A stretch of 64,000 nucleotides of DNA from JALYNX01 sp035292685. GTDB taxonomy: Bacteria; Actinomycetota; Acidimicrobiia; Spongiisociales; ZC4RG35. The stretch is from positions 1 to 64,000 of the forward strand of contig DATDPP010000079.1 in NCBI GenBank assembly GCA_035292685.1. Direction: 5' to 3'. The position numbers and the translations under genes were made by a program. Below, one piece after another: positions 34,622-43,526 of the stretch. Position 1 is the stretch's first letter, and every line of letters starts with the position of its first letter. The notes below the pieces were generated by a model, which searched no databases, was not told the origin of the DNA, and was given only the letters and a program-made list of their open reading frames with translations.

Positions 34622-35563
34622 TCAATTCACCTGGTAGTCCGGCTTCTCGCCGGTGAGGACCTTGACCACTTGAGTTGCCGCCTTGAATTGCGACTCGACC
34701 AGGGCCTCCTCGGAGTAATAGGCCATGTGGGGTGTGACCATCAGGTTGGGCACCCCCTCGACCCGGCCCGGGTCGAGGGGCTCTGTGTCGAAAACGTCCA
34801 GCCCGGCGCAGCCGAGTCGTCCCTCACGCAAGGCCTCTGTCACCGCGTCGAGTTGGACCAGAGGGCCACGGGAGGTGTTGATCAGAATCGCACCCGCCTT
34901 CATCTTGCCGATCGCATTGGCGTCGATCAGACCCCTGGTCTCGGGCGTGAGCGGGAGATGGAGAGAGACGACATCGGACGTCGCCAGAAGCTCATCCAGG
35001 CTGAGGAGTGGGGGAAGGTCGTCGCCAGCTGTGAGGTACGGGTCGTAGCAGACGATCCGCGCCCCCAGGGCTTCAAGGGGAGCGGCGATCTTTCGCCCGA
35101 TCCGCCCGAATCCGACGAGGCCGACAGTCAGAGTCGACAGTCTCCGTATTGGCCTGAATCGGTCGATGCTCCAACCACCTTCCCTCACGGTGGCGTCCGC
35201 GAGTGCGAGTTTTCGCACCAAAGCCAGGATGAGGGCGAGGGCGTGTGTAGCGACCTCCTCCACCGAGTAATCCGGGACATTGGTCACCACAATCCCTCGG
35301 CTCGACGCGGCAGCCAGATCGACATTGTCGATCCCGATTCCGTAGCGGGCAATGATCCGGCATCTCCTCAAGCGAGCCATGGCCGCGGCATCCCAGGGCA
35401 GATAGGTGTTGAGAATGGCGTCGGCATCCTCCGCCGTGGCGAGCACCTCTTCGATGCCCCCAGTTGCCACACTGAGCTCGGCGTCGATGGCGGCCAGCAA
35501 ACCACGCTCGACCTCGACCGAGGGGAACACCTGATCGCTGACCACCACCTTGTACTTGCTCAT
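34622..35563 (-). CDS. D-isomer specific 2-hydroxyacid dehydrogenase
   Basis: NAD-dependent dehydrogenase of 313 residues similar to D-3-phosphoglycerate or hydroxypyruvate dehydrogenases without regulatory domain. NAD motif GLVGFGRIGRKI near 147, catalytic Arg in NTSRGPLVQ, Glu in DVFDTEPLD, His in TPHMAYYS. ATG 35563 was chosen: it overlaps the hydrolase stop (ATGA) and begins MSKYKVVVSDQ; the frame upstream is a shadow of the hydrolase. Substrate is an unspecified 2-hydroxy or 2-oxo acid. Confidence 0.9.
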   Translation of the reverse strand: MSKYKVVVSDQVFPSVEVERGLLAAIDAELSVATGGIEEVLATAEDADAILNTYLPWDAAAMARLRRCRIIARYGIGIDNVDLAAASSRGIVVTNVPDYSVEEVATHALALILALVRKLALADATVREGGWSIDRFRPIRRLSTLTVGLVGFGRIGRKIAAPLEALGARIVCYDPYLTAGDDLPPLLSLDELLATSDVVSLHLPLTPETRGLIDANAIGKMKAGAILINTSRGPLVQLDAVTEALREGRLGCAGLDVFDTEPLDPGRVEGVPNLMVTPHMAYYSEEALVESQFKAATQVVKVLTGEKPDYQVN

Positions 35564-36354
35564 CTGGTTTCCAAGAACGGCATGATCACTTCGAGGAATC
35601 GCGGGGGATCCTGGAGCTGTGGGGCGTGGGCGAGCCCGGGGATGATCGCCAGCTTCGAGTCGGGGATGGTGGCGTGCAGCTCCTCGGCCATCTGCGGTGG
35701 AGTGGCCTGATCCTCTTCGCCAACGACGATCATTGTCGGTGCAACTATGGTCGACGCCCCCGATTCGTAGTCCATCGCCGTCAGAGCCTGACACGCAGTC
35801 ACGAAGGCATCGGTATCGGTCTGTCGCAGAACAGCGGCCCGCTCGGCGGCGGCTTCCGGATGATGGGCCAGGTAGGGCTCAGTGAAGATCCTGAGTAGAG
35901 CGATCGGTATCACTGCTTCCATGCCCCCGAGGCGGACCTTCTCCACCATGCCGGTGAAGGCCCTCTTTGCCTCTTCGGAGAAAGATCTTCCGCAACCCAC
36001 GAGAACGAGTCGGCCAATGAGCTCTTGGTGACGGATCGCCACCCCCAATGCAACGAACGCGCCGAGCCCGTTCCCGATGAGGGTCAGCTCTTCGTGGTCG
36101 ACGCCAAGGGTCTCGACGAAGTCGGCCACCCGATCTGCATAGCTGTCGATGGAAGGCGGCGCCGGGGTGGTGGCACCGAATCCGGGCAGGTCCATGGCGA
36201 TGACCCGACCTCCGAGCCCTTCGACGACCGGGTCGAAGGCCCGCCGATCGGTCAACAGGGAATGGAGGGCCAACCGAGGAGGGCCCACCCCCGCCTCGGC
36301 ATAGGAAACAGGTCCGGAGCGAGTTTCGCCGACGCTCTCCAGAAAGGTGACCAC
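35560..36354 (-). CDS. Alpha/beta-hydrolase fold protein lacking the nucleophile
   Basis: 264 residues, similar in length and layout to 3-oxoadipate enol-lactonase (PcaD-like) hydrolases. The Asp (VVGEEDQATPP) and His (PGLAHAPQL) of the triad are present. The nucleophile elbow near residue 96 reads IGNGLGA, where the family has GxSxG; Ser is replaced by Gly. So it is probably not a normal esterase; it could bind rather than hydrolyse, or use another mechanism. GTG 36354 lies 8 bases after a TATAGG box in operator copy 8, so the mRNA is probably leaderless; TTG 36357 is the alternative. Confidence 0.8.
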   Translation of the reverse strand: MVTFLESVGETRSGPVSYAEAGVGPPRLALHSLLTDRRAFDPVVEGLGGRVIAMDLPGFGATTPAPPSIDSYADRVADFVETLGVDHEELTLIGNGLGAFVALGVAIRHQELIGRLVLVGCGRSFSEEAKRAFTGMVEKVRLGGMEAVIPIALLRIFTEPYLAHHPEAAAERAAVLRQTDTDAFVTACQALTAMDYESGASTIVAPTMIVVGEEDQATPPQMAEELHATIPDSKLAIIPGLAHAPQLQDPPRFLEVIMPFLETR

Positions 36355-36360
36355 CAACGC

Positions 36361-36383
36361 ATCCTATATGATGCAGGATCGAC
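36361..36383. promoter_or_regulatory. Shared AT-rich operator/promoter element, copy 8
   Basis: ATCCTATATGATGCAGGATC between the divergent hydrolase operon (minus) and the carboxymuconolactone-decarboxylase-like gene (plus). Seventeen bases are identical to copy 2. It offers TATAGG to the minus strand and TATATG to the plus strand. Confidence 0.6.
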
Positions 36384-36403
36384 CCGTCACACTATGGAGG
36401 CTC

Positions 36404-36916
36404 ATGCCACGTGTTCAGATGATCGAAGAGCGCGAGGATGCGTCGCCGGACCAACTCGAGACGTTCGACCATATCGCAGCCAGCAGGGGAACGATGATCC
36501 GGCCCTTCGCCGCAATGCTCCATAGGCCCGAGATTGCACGGGCCACCGCCGATCTCGGGGCGGTGATCCGCTACCAGTCGACGCTCACGGACCACGACCG
36601 GGAGTTGGTGATATGCGTCACGGCCATAGAACGCGACTGCGTCTTCGAGTGGCACTCCCACTCACCGATCGCCCGATCGGCGGGAGTCAGCGACACGACC
36701 CTGGAGTCTGTCAGGGACCAGGACGAGATCGACGACGAAGACGACGCGGCATTGGTAGAATTCGTCCGTGAGCTGACCCGATCGGGCGGGGTGAGCGATT
36801 CCATTTTCGAGCAGCTGCGGGCCCGATTGGGCGATGCGGGCGTGGTGGAGCTGGCCGCGATCATCGGGTACTACACGATGATGGCGCTGTTCATGAACGC
36901 CTGCGAAGCCTGCTGA
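36404..36916 (+). CDS. Carboxymuconolactone decarboxylase family protein
   Basis: 170 residues, AhpD-like helical fold. Family marks: PFAAMLHRPEIARATADLG, then ERDCVFEWHSHSPIA near residue 75, in which the Cys and His are the usual active-site pair of this subgroup, and IIGYYTMMALFMNA near the end. GGAGG lies 5 bases before ATG 36404. A PcaC-like decarboxylase facing a PcaD-like hydrolase recalls the beta-ketoadipate pathway, but the hydrolase has lost its Ser. Function is therefore open. Confidence 0.85.
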   Translation: MPRVQMIEEREDASPDQLETFDHIAASRGTMIRPFAAMLHRPEIARATADLGAVIRYQSTLTDHDRELVICVTAIERDCVFEWHSHSPIARSAGVSDTTLESVRDQDEIDDEDDAALVEFVRELTRSGGVSDSIFEQLRARLGDAGVVELAAIIGYYTMMALFMNACEAC

Positions 36917-36936
36917 GATACGGCTCCGGGGGAAAG

Positions 36937-38265
36937 TCAGGGAACAGGTCGAATGAACCGGCCGAGCCGTCTGTCGTCACATTTCCCATCAGATGCGATC
37001 TTCTCGCCACGCAGATAGGTCGCCATCACCCGACCCCGGAAGGTTCGCCCCGCAAACGGACTCCACGCCGCCTTGGAAATGATGTCCCGGTCGCTGACAA
37101 CCCAGTCTGCCTTCGGATCAACGAGGACCACATCGGCATCATCCCCAACCGCGAGGACCCCCTTCTGCAGCCGATACCGGGCCGCGGGTGCGGTGGCATA
37201 GAGCCGAACCACGTCGGAGATCCTCACATGCCCGCTCAGCGCGGCGTCGATCAGGAAGGGAAGGGTCGTGTCCAGACCGGGTAACCCGAAAGGTGCCGCC
37301 CAAAAGTCTGGAATCCTCTTCTGGTCGAGAGTCGATGGAGCGTGATCGGTGGAGAAGTGCGAGAACCGACGCGCCCGGACCGCCTCCCACATCGCCGACC
37401 TCTCCTCCTGGCTGCGGATGCGCGCCGGTGGGGTGAACTTGCGCAGCGCCCCGGCGACCTCCACCTCGGCTTCGTCCAATGCGAAATACTGTGGGCAGGC
37501 TTCGGCAGCGAGATCGGCGCCGAGACGGCGAAAGTCGTCGATCACATCGAGAACCTGGGGGGTGGACACGTGGGCGATGGTGGCCATCGCTCCGGTCTCC
37601 AACACGGCCGCTGCCGCCGCCCCTACCGCCACCAGCTCCGCCTCCCTGGTCCGCCATTCGATCAGCAGACCGGGATCTACCCGCCCGAGAGCACGCAATC
37701 TGAGCTCGGCGTCGCGGGTGATGGTCTCGTCTTCGCCGTGTATGAGGCAACGGCTGCCGGTTCGGCTCATCGCCTCCAGCGCCCTGGTCATAGCGCTCGA
37801 GTCCAAACCGGGCACGCCGTGGGTGGTGCAGGTGAAGATTTTGAAGAAAGCGATTCCTTCTTCCGCCAAAGGCGCAATGTCGTTGATCCGATCAGGCCAG
37901 ACATGGGCGGCCAGCCCGAAGTCGACGTTGGCCCGTCCCGCCAGGTGATGGCGCTTCTCGATCAGGTCATCGACCGACCTGATCGGATGAGCATGGGTGT
38001 GCTCGACGATGGTGGTGACCCCTCTCGCCGCCGCAGCGCTGGTGCCGATCGGAAAATCCTCCCGATCGGTGTCGCCGGGGTCCATGAGATGGACGTGGGT
38101 ATCGACCATGCCGGGCAGGACCAACAGCCCCGAGGCGTCGACGACCTCACCTTGCGGGGCGGGTTGGCCAACAGCCCTGATGAGGCCGTCCATGATGAGC
38201 AGGTCACCGCGATGCATTCCGCTGGCCGTGACCAGGGTCCCTCCCCGGATCGTTGTCGTCGACAC
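36937..38265 (-). CDS. Dihydroorotase/dihydropyrimidinase/allantoinase-like cyclic amidohydrolase
   Basis: Cyclic amidohydrolase of 442 residues. Outer beta-sandwich (TTTIRGGTLVTASGMHRGD), then the barrel: HxH in DTHVHLMDPG near 54, probable carboxylated Lys in AFFKIFTC near 145, His in LIHGEDE and IAHVSTP, Asp in STDHAPSTL near 310. This metal set is that of hydantoinase/allantoinase enzymes, which open cyclic ureides or imides. GTG 38265 with GGGAGGAG upstream. It stands alone on its strand with operator copy 9. Substrate not determined. Confidence 0.85.
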   Translation of the reverse strand: MSTTTIRGGTLVTASGMHRGDLLIMDGLIRAVGQPAPQGEVVDASGLLVLPGMVDTHVHLMDPGDTDREDFPIGTSAAAARGVTTIVEHTHAHPIRSVDDLIEKRHHLAGRANVDFGLAAHVWPDRINDIAPLAEEGIAFFKIFTCTTHGVPGLDSSAMTRALEAMSRTGSRCLIHGEDETITRDAELRLRALGRVDPGLLIEWRTREAELVAVGAAAAAVLETGAMATIAHVSTPQVLDVIDDFRRLGADLAAEACPQYFALDEAEVEVAGALRKFTPPARIRSQEERSAMWEAVRARRFSHFSTDHAPSTLDQKRIPDFWAAPFGLPGLDTTLPFLIDAALSGHVRISDVVRLYATAPAARYRLQKGVLAVGDDADVVLVDPKADWVVSDRDIISKAAWSPFAGRTFRGRVMATYLRGEKIASDGKCDDRRLGRFIRPVP

Positions 38266-38290
38266 CCTGTCTCCTCCCGGATTTCCAAAC

Positions 38291-38309
38291 AACATATAGG
38301 ATCGCACCC
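38291..38309. promoter_or_regulatory. Shared operator/promoter element, copy 9 (diverged)
   Basis: ACATATAGGATCGCACC between the divergent amidohydrolase and Gfo genes. On the minus strand it reads ATCCTATATGTTG, matching ATCCTATATGATG of copy 8. The TGCA half is weak. Confidence 0.45.
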
Positions 38310-38326
38310 TTCCCGGAGGAGTGTCG

Positions 38327-39316
38327 TTGTCAGACAAGGTGAGGCTGGCCAGCGTTGGCCTTGGTTGGTGGGGGTCGGCATTGGCCGATGCGGTGAAGAA
38401 GGCTGGCATCGCCGAGATCGTGACTTGCTATGCCCGCAAGGCGGCCGGCCGCGAAGAATTCGCGGCCAAACATCATTGTCGGTCGGCTGATTCCCTTGAG
38501 GAGTTATTGGCTGATCCCGACGTCGAAGGTGTGATCATCGCCACCTCCCATCAGAGCCACCGGGCTCTGATGGAACAGGCGGCCGCCGCCGGCAAGCACA
38601 TCTTCGTCGAGAAGCCATTTACGAACACCGTCGAGGACGGTGTTGCCTCCTTGGCGGCCGCCCGGGAGGCGGGTGTCCTGATTCAGGTCGGCCATCAAAG
38701 ACGGCGCACCGCAGCCAAGCGACGAATGAAGGCCATGCTCGACGCCGGGGAGTTGGGTGAGGTGGAAACGGTGGTCGCTCATCAGTCGGTGCCCAACGGG
38801 TACAAGATGCCGGACGAAGCCTGGCGCTGGGACCCTGATCAAAGCCCGCTGGGCTCGATGACTTCTCTGGGGGTGCACAAGATCGACACCATGCACTATC
38901 TGGTCGGGTCAATCCGCACCGTGTTTGCCCTGACCCGACCCGGACGTTCCCGACCCATCGACGAGGCCACGGTCCTCGCAATGGAGTTCGACAGCGGGGC
39001 GCTGGCCACTCTGACTACCTCGTTCTTCACCCCGGTCATCAACGAGATCGCAGTGTTTGGGACCGATGCCGCGGCTTTCAGCAGTGGCGGTGGGGAGCGG
39101 TTGCGGGTTCAGGGAAGAAACGACCCGACATCCGAAGCGGTTGATCTTGATCCGATCGACCCGGTAGTTGATCAGATGAAGGACTTCGCCCGCGCCATCC
39201 GCGGCGAGATCCCGGTGGAAGTGGACGGAAAGGCCGGTCTCGCGGTGATCGCGGTCCTCGAGGCCGCCGTGCGGTCGGTCGCCGACCGTGGACCCGTCGA
39301 GGTGGCCGGGTTCTAG
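38327..39316 (+). CDS. Gfo/Idh/MocA family oxidoreductase
   Basis: NAD(P)-dependent dehydrogenase of about 329 residues. Rossmann start LASVGLGWWGSALADAV, EKP in IFVEKPFTNTVED near 90, then YKMPDEAWRWDPDQSP and HKIDTMHYLVG with the catalytic-region His near 183. TTG 38327 was chosen because GGAGG is 7 bases upstream; GTG 38321 is in frame but only one base from that site. First in an operon with a BadI-like hydratase and a CoA transferase. Confidence 0.86.
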   Translation: MSDKVRLASVGLGWWGSALADAVKKAGIAEIVTCYARKAAGREEFAAKHHCRSADSLEELLADPDVEGVIIATSHQSHRALMEQAAAAGKHIFVEKPFTNTVEDGVASLAAAREAGVLIQVGHQRRRTAAKRRMKAMLDAGELGEVETVVAHQSVPNGYKMPDEAWRWDPDQSPLGSMTSLGVHKIDTMHYLVGSIRTVFALTRPGRSRPIDEATVLAMEFDSGALATLTTSFFTPVINEIAVFGTDAAAFSSGGGERLRVQGRNDPTSEAVDLDPIDPVVDQMKDFARAIRGEIPVEVDGKAGLAVIAVLEAAVRSVADRGPVEVAGF

Positions 39317-39333
39317 CAAGACGTCGAAGGGAG

Positions 39334-40206
39334 ATGCCGGTGGAATACAACGAGATCAAATACGAGGTGCGCAATGACGCCGCGTGGATCGGGATCAACC
39401 GCCCGGAGGTGCGCAACGCGTTTCGCGAGCAGACCCTCGACGAGCTGGCCCATGGCCTGGAATCCACCCGCCACGACCCCACGATCGTGGCCGCGGTGGT
39501 CTATGGGGTGGGGGGCCACTTCTCGGCGGGCGGCGACTTCCACGCCATGATGAAGTTGAACAAGGCCAACTCCTATATGTGGAACGACCGCATGCTCAAG
39601 GTCGCGATGACGTGTCGCAACTTGCCGATCCCGGTGATAGCCATGGTGGAGGGCGCATGCGTGGGAGGCGGGCACGAGTTGATGCTCTGGTGTGATCTCG
39701 TCATTGCCAGCGAGGACTCGGTCTTCGGCCAAACCGGGGCCCGGGTCGGTGCCTGTCCCACGGTCGGGGCCACCCAGTACATCGCCAAGCTCATCGGTGA
39801 GCGACGGGCCAAGGAGATGATCTTTCTCTGCAAGCGCTACAGCGGAAAGGAGGCGGCGGAAATCGGTCTGGCCAACGAGGCCGTCCCATCGGAGATGCTC
39901 CTGGAACGGGTCGAGGATGCAGTGCAACGAATCAAGGGGTACTCCTCGCAGACAATCAGGGCAACCAAGGTGTCGCTGAATTTCGACTCCGACTCCCTAT
40001 ACCCGTCGTGGCAGCACGGCATGGAACTGCTCGCCAACATCTGGGGCACCGAGGAATCCCTGGAGGGAATGAACGCTTTCCTCGAGAACCGGCCACCCGA
40101 CTTCCACCAGTTCCGGGTGCGCAACAAGGAAGCACTCGACACCTATCTCGACGACTTCGAGGAGGGGCGCAACCAGGGCGAGACTTCTCGGACCGCACGG
40201 GGATGA
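39334..40206 (+). CDS. Enoyl-CoA hydratase/isomerase, BadI (2-ketocyclohexanecarboxyl-CoA hydrolase)-like
   Basis: Crotonase-fold enzyme of 290 residues. Oxyanion-hole segments HFSAGGDFHAM near 68 and VEGACVGGGHELML near 107. The N-terminus (YEVRNDAAWIGINRPEVRNA) and CKRYSGKEAAEIGLAN near 168 resemble BadI, which opens the ring of 2-ketocyclohexanecarboxyl-CoA in alicyclic/benzoate degradation, and the related MenB. A ring-opening or hydration step on a CoA thioester is likely. Overlaps the CoA transferase (ATGA), which could make the CoA ester. Confidence 0.82.
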   Translation: MPVEYNEIKYEVRNDAAWIGINRPEVRNAFREQTLDELAHGLESTRHDPTIVAAVVYGVGGHFSAGGDFHAMMKLNKANSYMWNDRMLKVAMTCRNLPIPVIAMVEGACVGGGHELMLWCDLVIASEDSVFGQTGARVGACPTVGATQYIAKLIGERRAKEMIFLCKRYSGKEAAEIGLANEAVPSEMLLERVEDAVQRIKGYSSQTIRATKVSLNFDSDSLYPSWQHGMELLANIWGTEESLEGMNAFLENRPPDFHQFRVRNKEALDTYLDDFEEGRNQGETSRTARG

Positions 40207-41399
40207 CCGCCGAGGGCGCACTCTCCGGAATCCGGGTGATCGATCTCTCTCGGGTCCTCGCCGGCCCCCTATGCACCCAAACTCTGGGAGACCTCGGCGC
40301 CGAGGTGATCAAGGTGGAGCGACCCGGCGAGGGCGATGACACCCGGAACTGGGGCCCGCCCTATGCCGGCCCGTTGTCTGCCTACTTCCTGGGGGTCAAC
40401 CGCAACAAACAGAGTGTGACTCTGGATCTGGCCTTGCCCAAAGGGCGCGCAGTGCTGGACAGGATGATCCGGTCCGGAGATGTACTGGTCGACAATTTCA
40501 AACGCGGCACCCTCGATCGTTGGGGCTTCGACGATGCGTGGTTCGAATCGAATGCTCCAGGGGTGGTCCGCTGCTCGATCACCGGATACGGGTCAACCGG
40601 GCCGAAAGCCGACAATCCCGGATATGACTTCATCCTTCAGGCGGAGAGTGGGCTCATGGCCATCACTGGTGAGGTCGATGGCCCACCGATGAAGCTGGGA
40701 GTGGCGATAGTGGACATCTGCACCGGGATGCAAGCTGCCATCGCCATCCTGGCCGCACTCGAGGCCCGCCATCGGACCGGCGTGGGACAGCGTTGCGAGG
40801 TGAACCTGCATGACACCGGGTTGCATCTTCTGGCGAACGTTGCGTCCAATCACCTGGTGTCGGGCGATGAGCCCGGTCGGTACGGGAACGGCCATCCCAA
40901 CATCGTCCCATATCGGACCTACCGCGCCTCCGATGGTGATCTGGCGCTGGCGGTCGGCAATGACCGACAGTTCGGCGTCCTCGCACAGGAGTTGGGTCAT
41001 CCTGAGTGGGCCCAGGAACCACGTTTTGCCACCAACCCGGAACGGGTCAGGAACCGTGATGCGATCGACCAGATGGTGGCGGAGGTGGTCGTCACGAGAT
41101 CGAGGGAGGATTGGGTCGAATTGTTTGATCGGGTGGGAATCCCCTCAGGGCCGATCAACCTCGTCTCGGAGGCCCTGGCCAGCCCACAGACGAGAGCTCG
41201 GCAGATGGTGACCCAGCGGGATCATCCGATCGCTGGGCAGGTTGCGATCTCAGGTCTGCCTATCACACTCTCCGATACACCAACCTCGATCCGCCTCGAT
41301 GCGCCGGCCCTGGGAGCGAACACCGACGAGGTGCTTTTCGATATCGGCTACTCGGTAGAGGAGATCGCCGGATTGAAAGCTGACGGGATCGTGATCTGA
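40203..41399 (+). CDS. Family III CoA transferase (CaiB/BaiF)
   Basis: 398 residues, paralog of 3985-5187. GIRVIDLSRVLAGP opening, LGDLGAEVIKVERPG, and catalytic Asp probably in VAIVDICTGMQ near 172. ATG 40203 overlaps the preceding stop. Moves CoA onto an acid used by the BadI-like enzyme (inference). Confidence 0.9.
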   Translation: MTAEGALSGIRVIDLSRVLAGPLCTQTLGDLGAEVIKVERPGEGDDTRNWGPPYAGPLSAYFLGVNRNKQSVTLDLALPKGRAVLDRMIRSGDVLVDNFKRGTLDRWGFDDAWFESNAPGVVRCSITGYGSTGPKADNPGYDFILQAESGLMAITGEVDGPPMKLGVAIVDICTGMQAAIAILAALEARHRTGVGQRCEVNLHDTGLHLLANVASNHLVSGDEPGRYGNGHPNIVPYRTYRASDGDLALAVGNDRQFGVLAQELGHPEWAQEPRFATNPERVRNRDAIDQMVAEVVVTRSREDWVELFDRVGIPSGPINLVSEALASPQTRARQMVTQRDHPIAGQVAISGLPITLSDTPTSIRLDAPALGANTDEVLFDIGYSVEEIAGLKADGIVI

Positions 41400-41543
41400 C
41401 GCTTGGTGCTGTTCAGCAATCAGCAAGCGAGCGAGTGCCCGGCAGATCTCTTGGTGTGGGTGAGTTAGGGAGCCGATGCGCTCTGTGAGAAAGGTCTTGA
41501 GAATCGGCAAATTCCGGCCAGCCCTACCTGGCAATATCCCCTC

Positions 41544-43037
41544 ATGAGCGAGGGTCTGCCCCTAGTCGATCGGGCCCACGGCTGGTCTGACCGGATAGCC
41601 ATCGGAGACGACGATGGCACCTACACCTACCGTGACCTCCTGTCGGGATCCGAGCGGGGGGCGGCCAGGCTTCTCCGAGGAGAGGTCGATCTCCATGACG
41701 CCCGCATCGCCTTCATGGTCGAGTCGTCTTATCAGTACGTCCGCATCCAGTGGTCGGTGTGGCGTGCCGGTGGCGTGGCTGTTCCGCTCTGTCTCACCCA
41801 TCCTGCCCCCGAGTTGGAGTATGTGCTCGACACCACCACTCCCACCGCGGCGGTGGCTTCCCCCAAATACGCCGACCTGCTTCGCCCGTTGGCCGAGGCG
41901 AGAGGAATCGAGTTCCTCCTGGTGGACGAGATGGACGCGGCGCCCGTGACTCTGCCTCGAGTCGGCCCAGCCCGACGGGCGATGATCCTTTTCACCAGCG
42001 GCACCACCGGGCGCCCCAAAGGGGTGGTCACCACACACCCCAACATCGAGGCCCAGATCAGGTCGCTGGTCGAGGCGTGGGAGTGGACCAAAGACGATCG
42101 CATCCTCCTCACCCTGCCACTCCACCACATCCACGGGATCGTCAACGTGATCGGATGCGCCCTGTGGAGCGGAGCTCGCTGCGACATGCTCTCCGGGTTC
42201 GACGCCGCGCGGGTGATCGACCGCTTGGCAGGTGGGGACCTCTCCCTCTACATGGCGGTGCCAACCATCTATCACCGTCTCATCGCACACCTGGACCAGG
42301 CATCAGAGGAGGAGAGTGAGCGGCTCAAGCTGGGCTCGCGTCGACTCCGCTTGATGGTGTCGGGCTCAGCCGCTCTCCCCATCCCTGTCCTCGAGCGGTG
42401 GCGCGATCTCTCCGACCACACCTTGCTCGAGCGCTACGGGATGACCGAGATCGGGATGGGCCTGTCCAATCCTTACCGTGGTGAGCGCATCCCAGGCTCT
42501 GTAGGCACCCCTCTCCCCGGTGTCGCGGTCCGCCTGGTCGACGAGGAAGACAGGGTAGTCCCCGAGGGAGAGCCCGGTGAGATCCAGGTTCGCGGCCCCA
42601 CCGTCTTCCTCGAGTATTGGGAACGGCCTGAGGACACCGCAGCCGCGTTCACCAGCGATGGCTGGTTCCGCACCGGCGATACCGCGGTGATCGAAGTCGG
42701 CCGCTATCGAATCCTGGGGCGGTCCTCGGTAGACATCCTCAAGTCGGGCGGAGAGAAGGTCTCCGCCCTAGAGATCGAGGATGTGCTCCTCCAACACGAA
42801 GCGATCAGCGAAGCCGCTGTGGTCGGGATCGATGATCCCGAGTGGGGCCAGCGGGTGGTGGCGGTCGTGGTGACCAGGCATCCAGTCGACGCCCAGGACC
42901 TCAAGCAATGGGCTCGCGGAATCCTCGCTCCGCACAAGGTCCCCAAGGATTTCTACTTCACTGACGCCCTTCCTCGCAACCCCCTGGGCAAGACACTGAA
43001 GCCCGAAGTGGTTCGGTTCGTGACCGAACTGGTCTGA
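41544..43037 (+). CDS. AMP-forming acyl-CoA synthetase, malonyl-CoA synthetase (MatB)-like
   Basis: ANL-family ligase of 497 residues. AMP/PPi loop ILFTSGTTGRPKGV near 149, LLERYGMTEIGMGLSNP near 292, hinge GWFRTGDTA near 372, and C-terminal catalytic Lys in PRNPLGKTLKPEV. The SNPYRGERIPGSVG run is like MatB and ACSF3, so malonate or methylmalonate is a likely substrate. No copy of the shared operator precedes it; an AT-rich CAATAT lies 8 bases upstream of the ATG and could be a leaderless -10 box. Confidence 0.88.
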   Translation: MSEGLPLVDRAHGWSDRIAIGDDDGTYTYRDLLSGSERGAARLLRGEVDLHDARIAFMVESSYQYVRIQWSVWRAGGVAVPLCLTHPAPELEYVLDTTTPTAAVASPKYADLLRPLAEARGIEFLLVDEMDAAPVTLPRVGPARRAMILFTSGTTGRPKGVVTTHPNIEAQIRSLVEAWEWTKDDRILLTLPLHHIHGIVNVIGCALWSGARCDMLSGFDAARVIDRLAGGDLSLYMAVPTIYHRLIAHLDQASEEESERLKLGSRRLRLMVSGSAALPIPVLERWRDLSDHTLLERYGMTEIGMGLSNPYRGERIPGSVGTPLPGVAVRLVDEEDRVVPEGEPGEIQVRGPTVFLEYWERPEDTAAAFTSDGWFRTGDTAVIEVGRYRILGRSSVDILKSGGEKVSALEIEDVLLQHEAISEAAVVGIDDPEWGQRVVAVVVTRHPVDAQDLKQWARGILAPHKVPKDFYFTDALPRNPLGKTLKPEVVRFVTELV

Positions 43038-43044
43038 GCTGCGG

Positions 43045-43363
43045 TCAGCGCCTGCTCCTCTCTCCCGACATTCCCATCCTGCGCCGATTCCCCAGCCAGA
43101 CCGAGTCGACGATCGGGTTGAGTAATGAGGTTGGCCGGATCCCGGACGTGAACTGGGGCACGGCGAGAGTGATCGCCAGCCACCCAGGGCCATCAGCAGG
43201 GCGAGGGACAGGCGGCGTGTCGCCAGCAGGTCACCATGCGTACTAGGACGACGACCATGAGATAAAGCCACGACAACCCGCAGAACAGTGCGAGGCGACC
43301 GAGGTTGTTGCCGGCCGGCACCGCGGGGCCTATGAGTTCGAGGAATACCCAGTGGACATGTTT
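43045..43363 (-). pseudogene. Possible decayed membrane-protein gene in a gene-poor stretch (43038-43526)
   Basis: No intact gene fits the 489 bases from 43038 to 43526. On the minus strand three frames in succession encode hydrophobic text: about 43360-43193 (GRLALFCGLSWLYLMVVVLV), then about 43220-43180 (RRLSLALLMALGGW), then 43182-43045 (WLAITLAVPQFTSGIRP ending in a stop). Joined by two frameshifts they would make a small membrane protein tail. I recognise no family. The bases after 43364 hold the promoter of the LacI-type gene. Confidence 0.35.
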
Positions 43364-43526
43364 GGAGGGATGAGAGAGACGACGACCTCGCCAACTTTGG
43401 GCCACCAGGTGCTGGTCGTTCCGGCTAAGGGTTTGGCAATTCCAACACAGTCGAGAACAGGTCCAAATGCCGCAGGCGATCACCTCGACCAGCGTCGAGC
43501 CTGGTCCGCGTTTGTAGACTTGGCTC

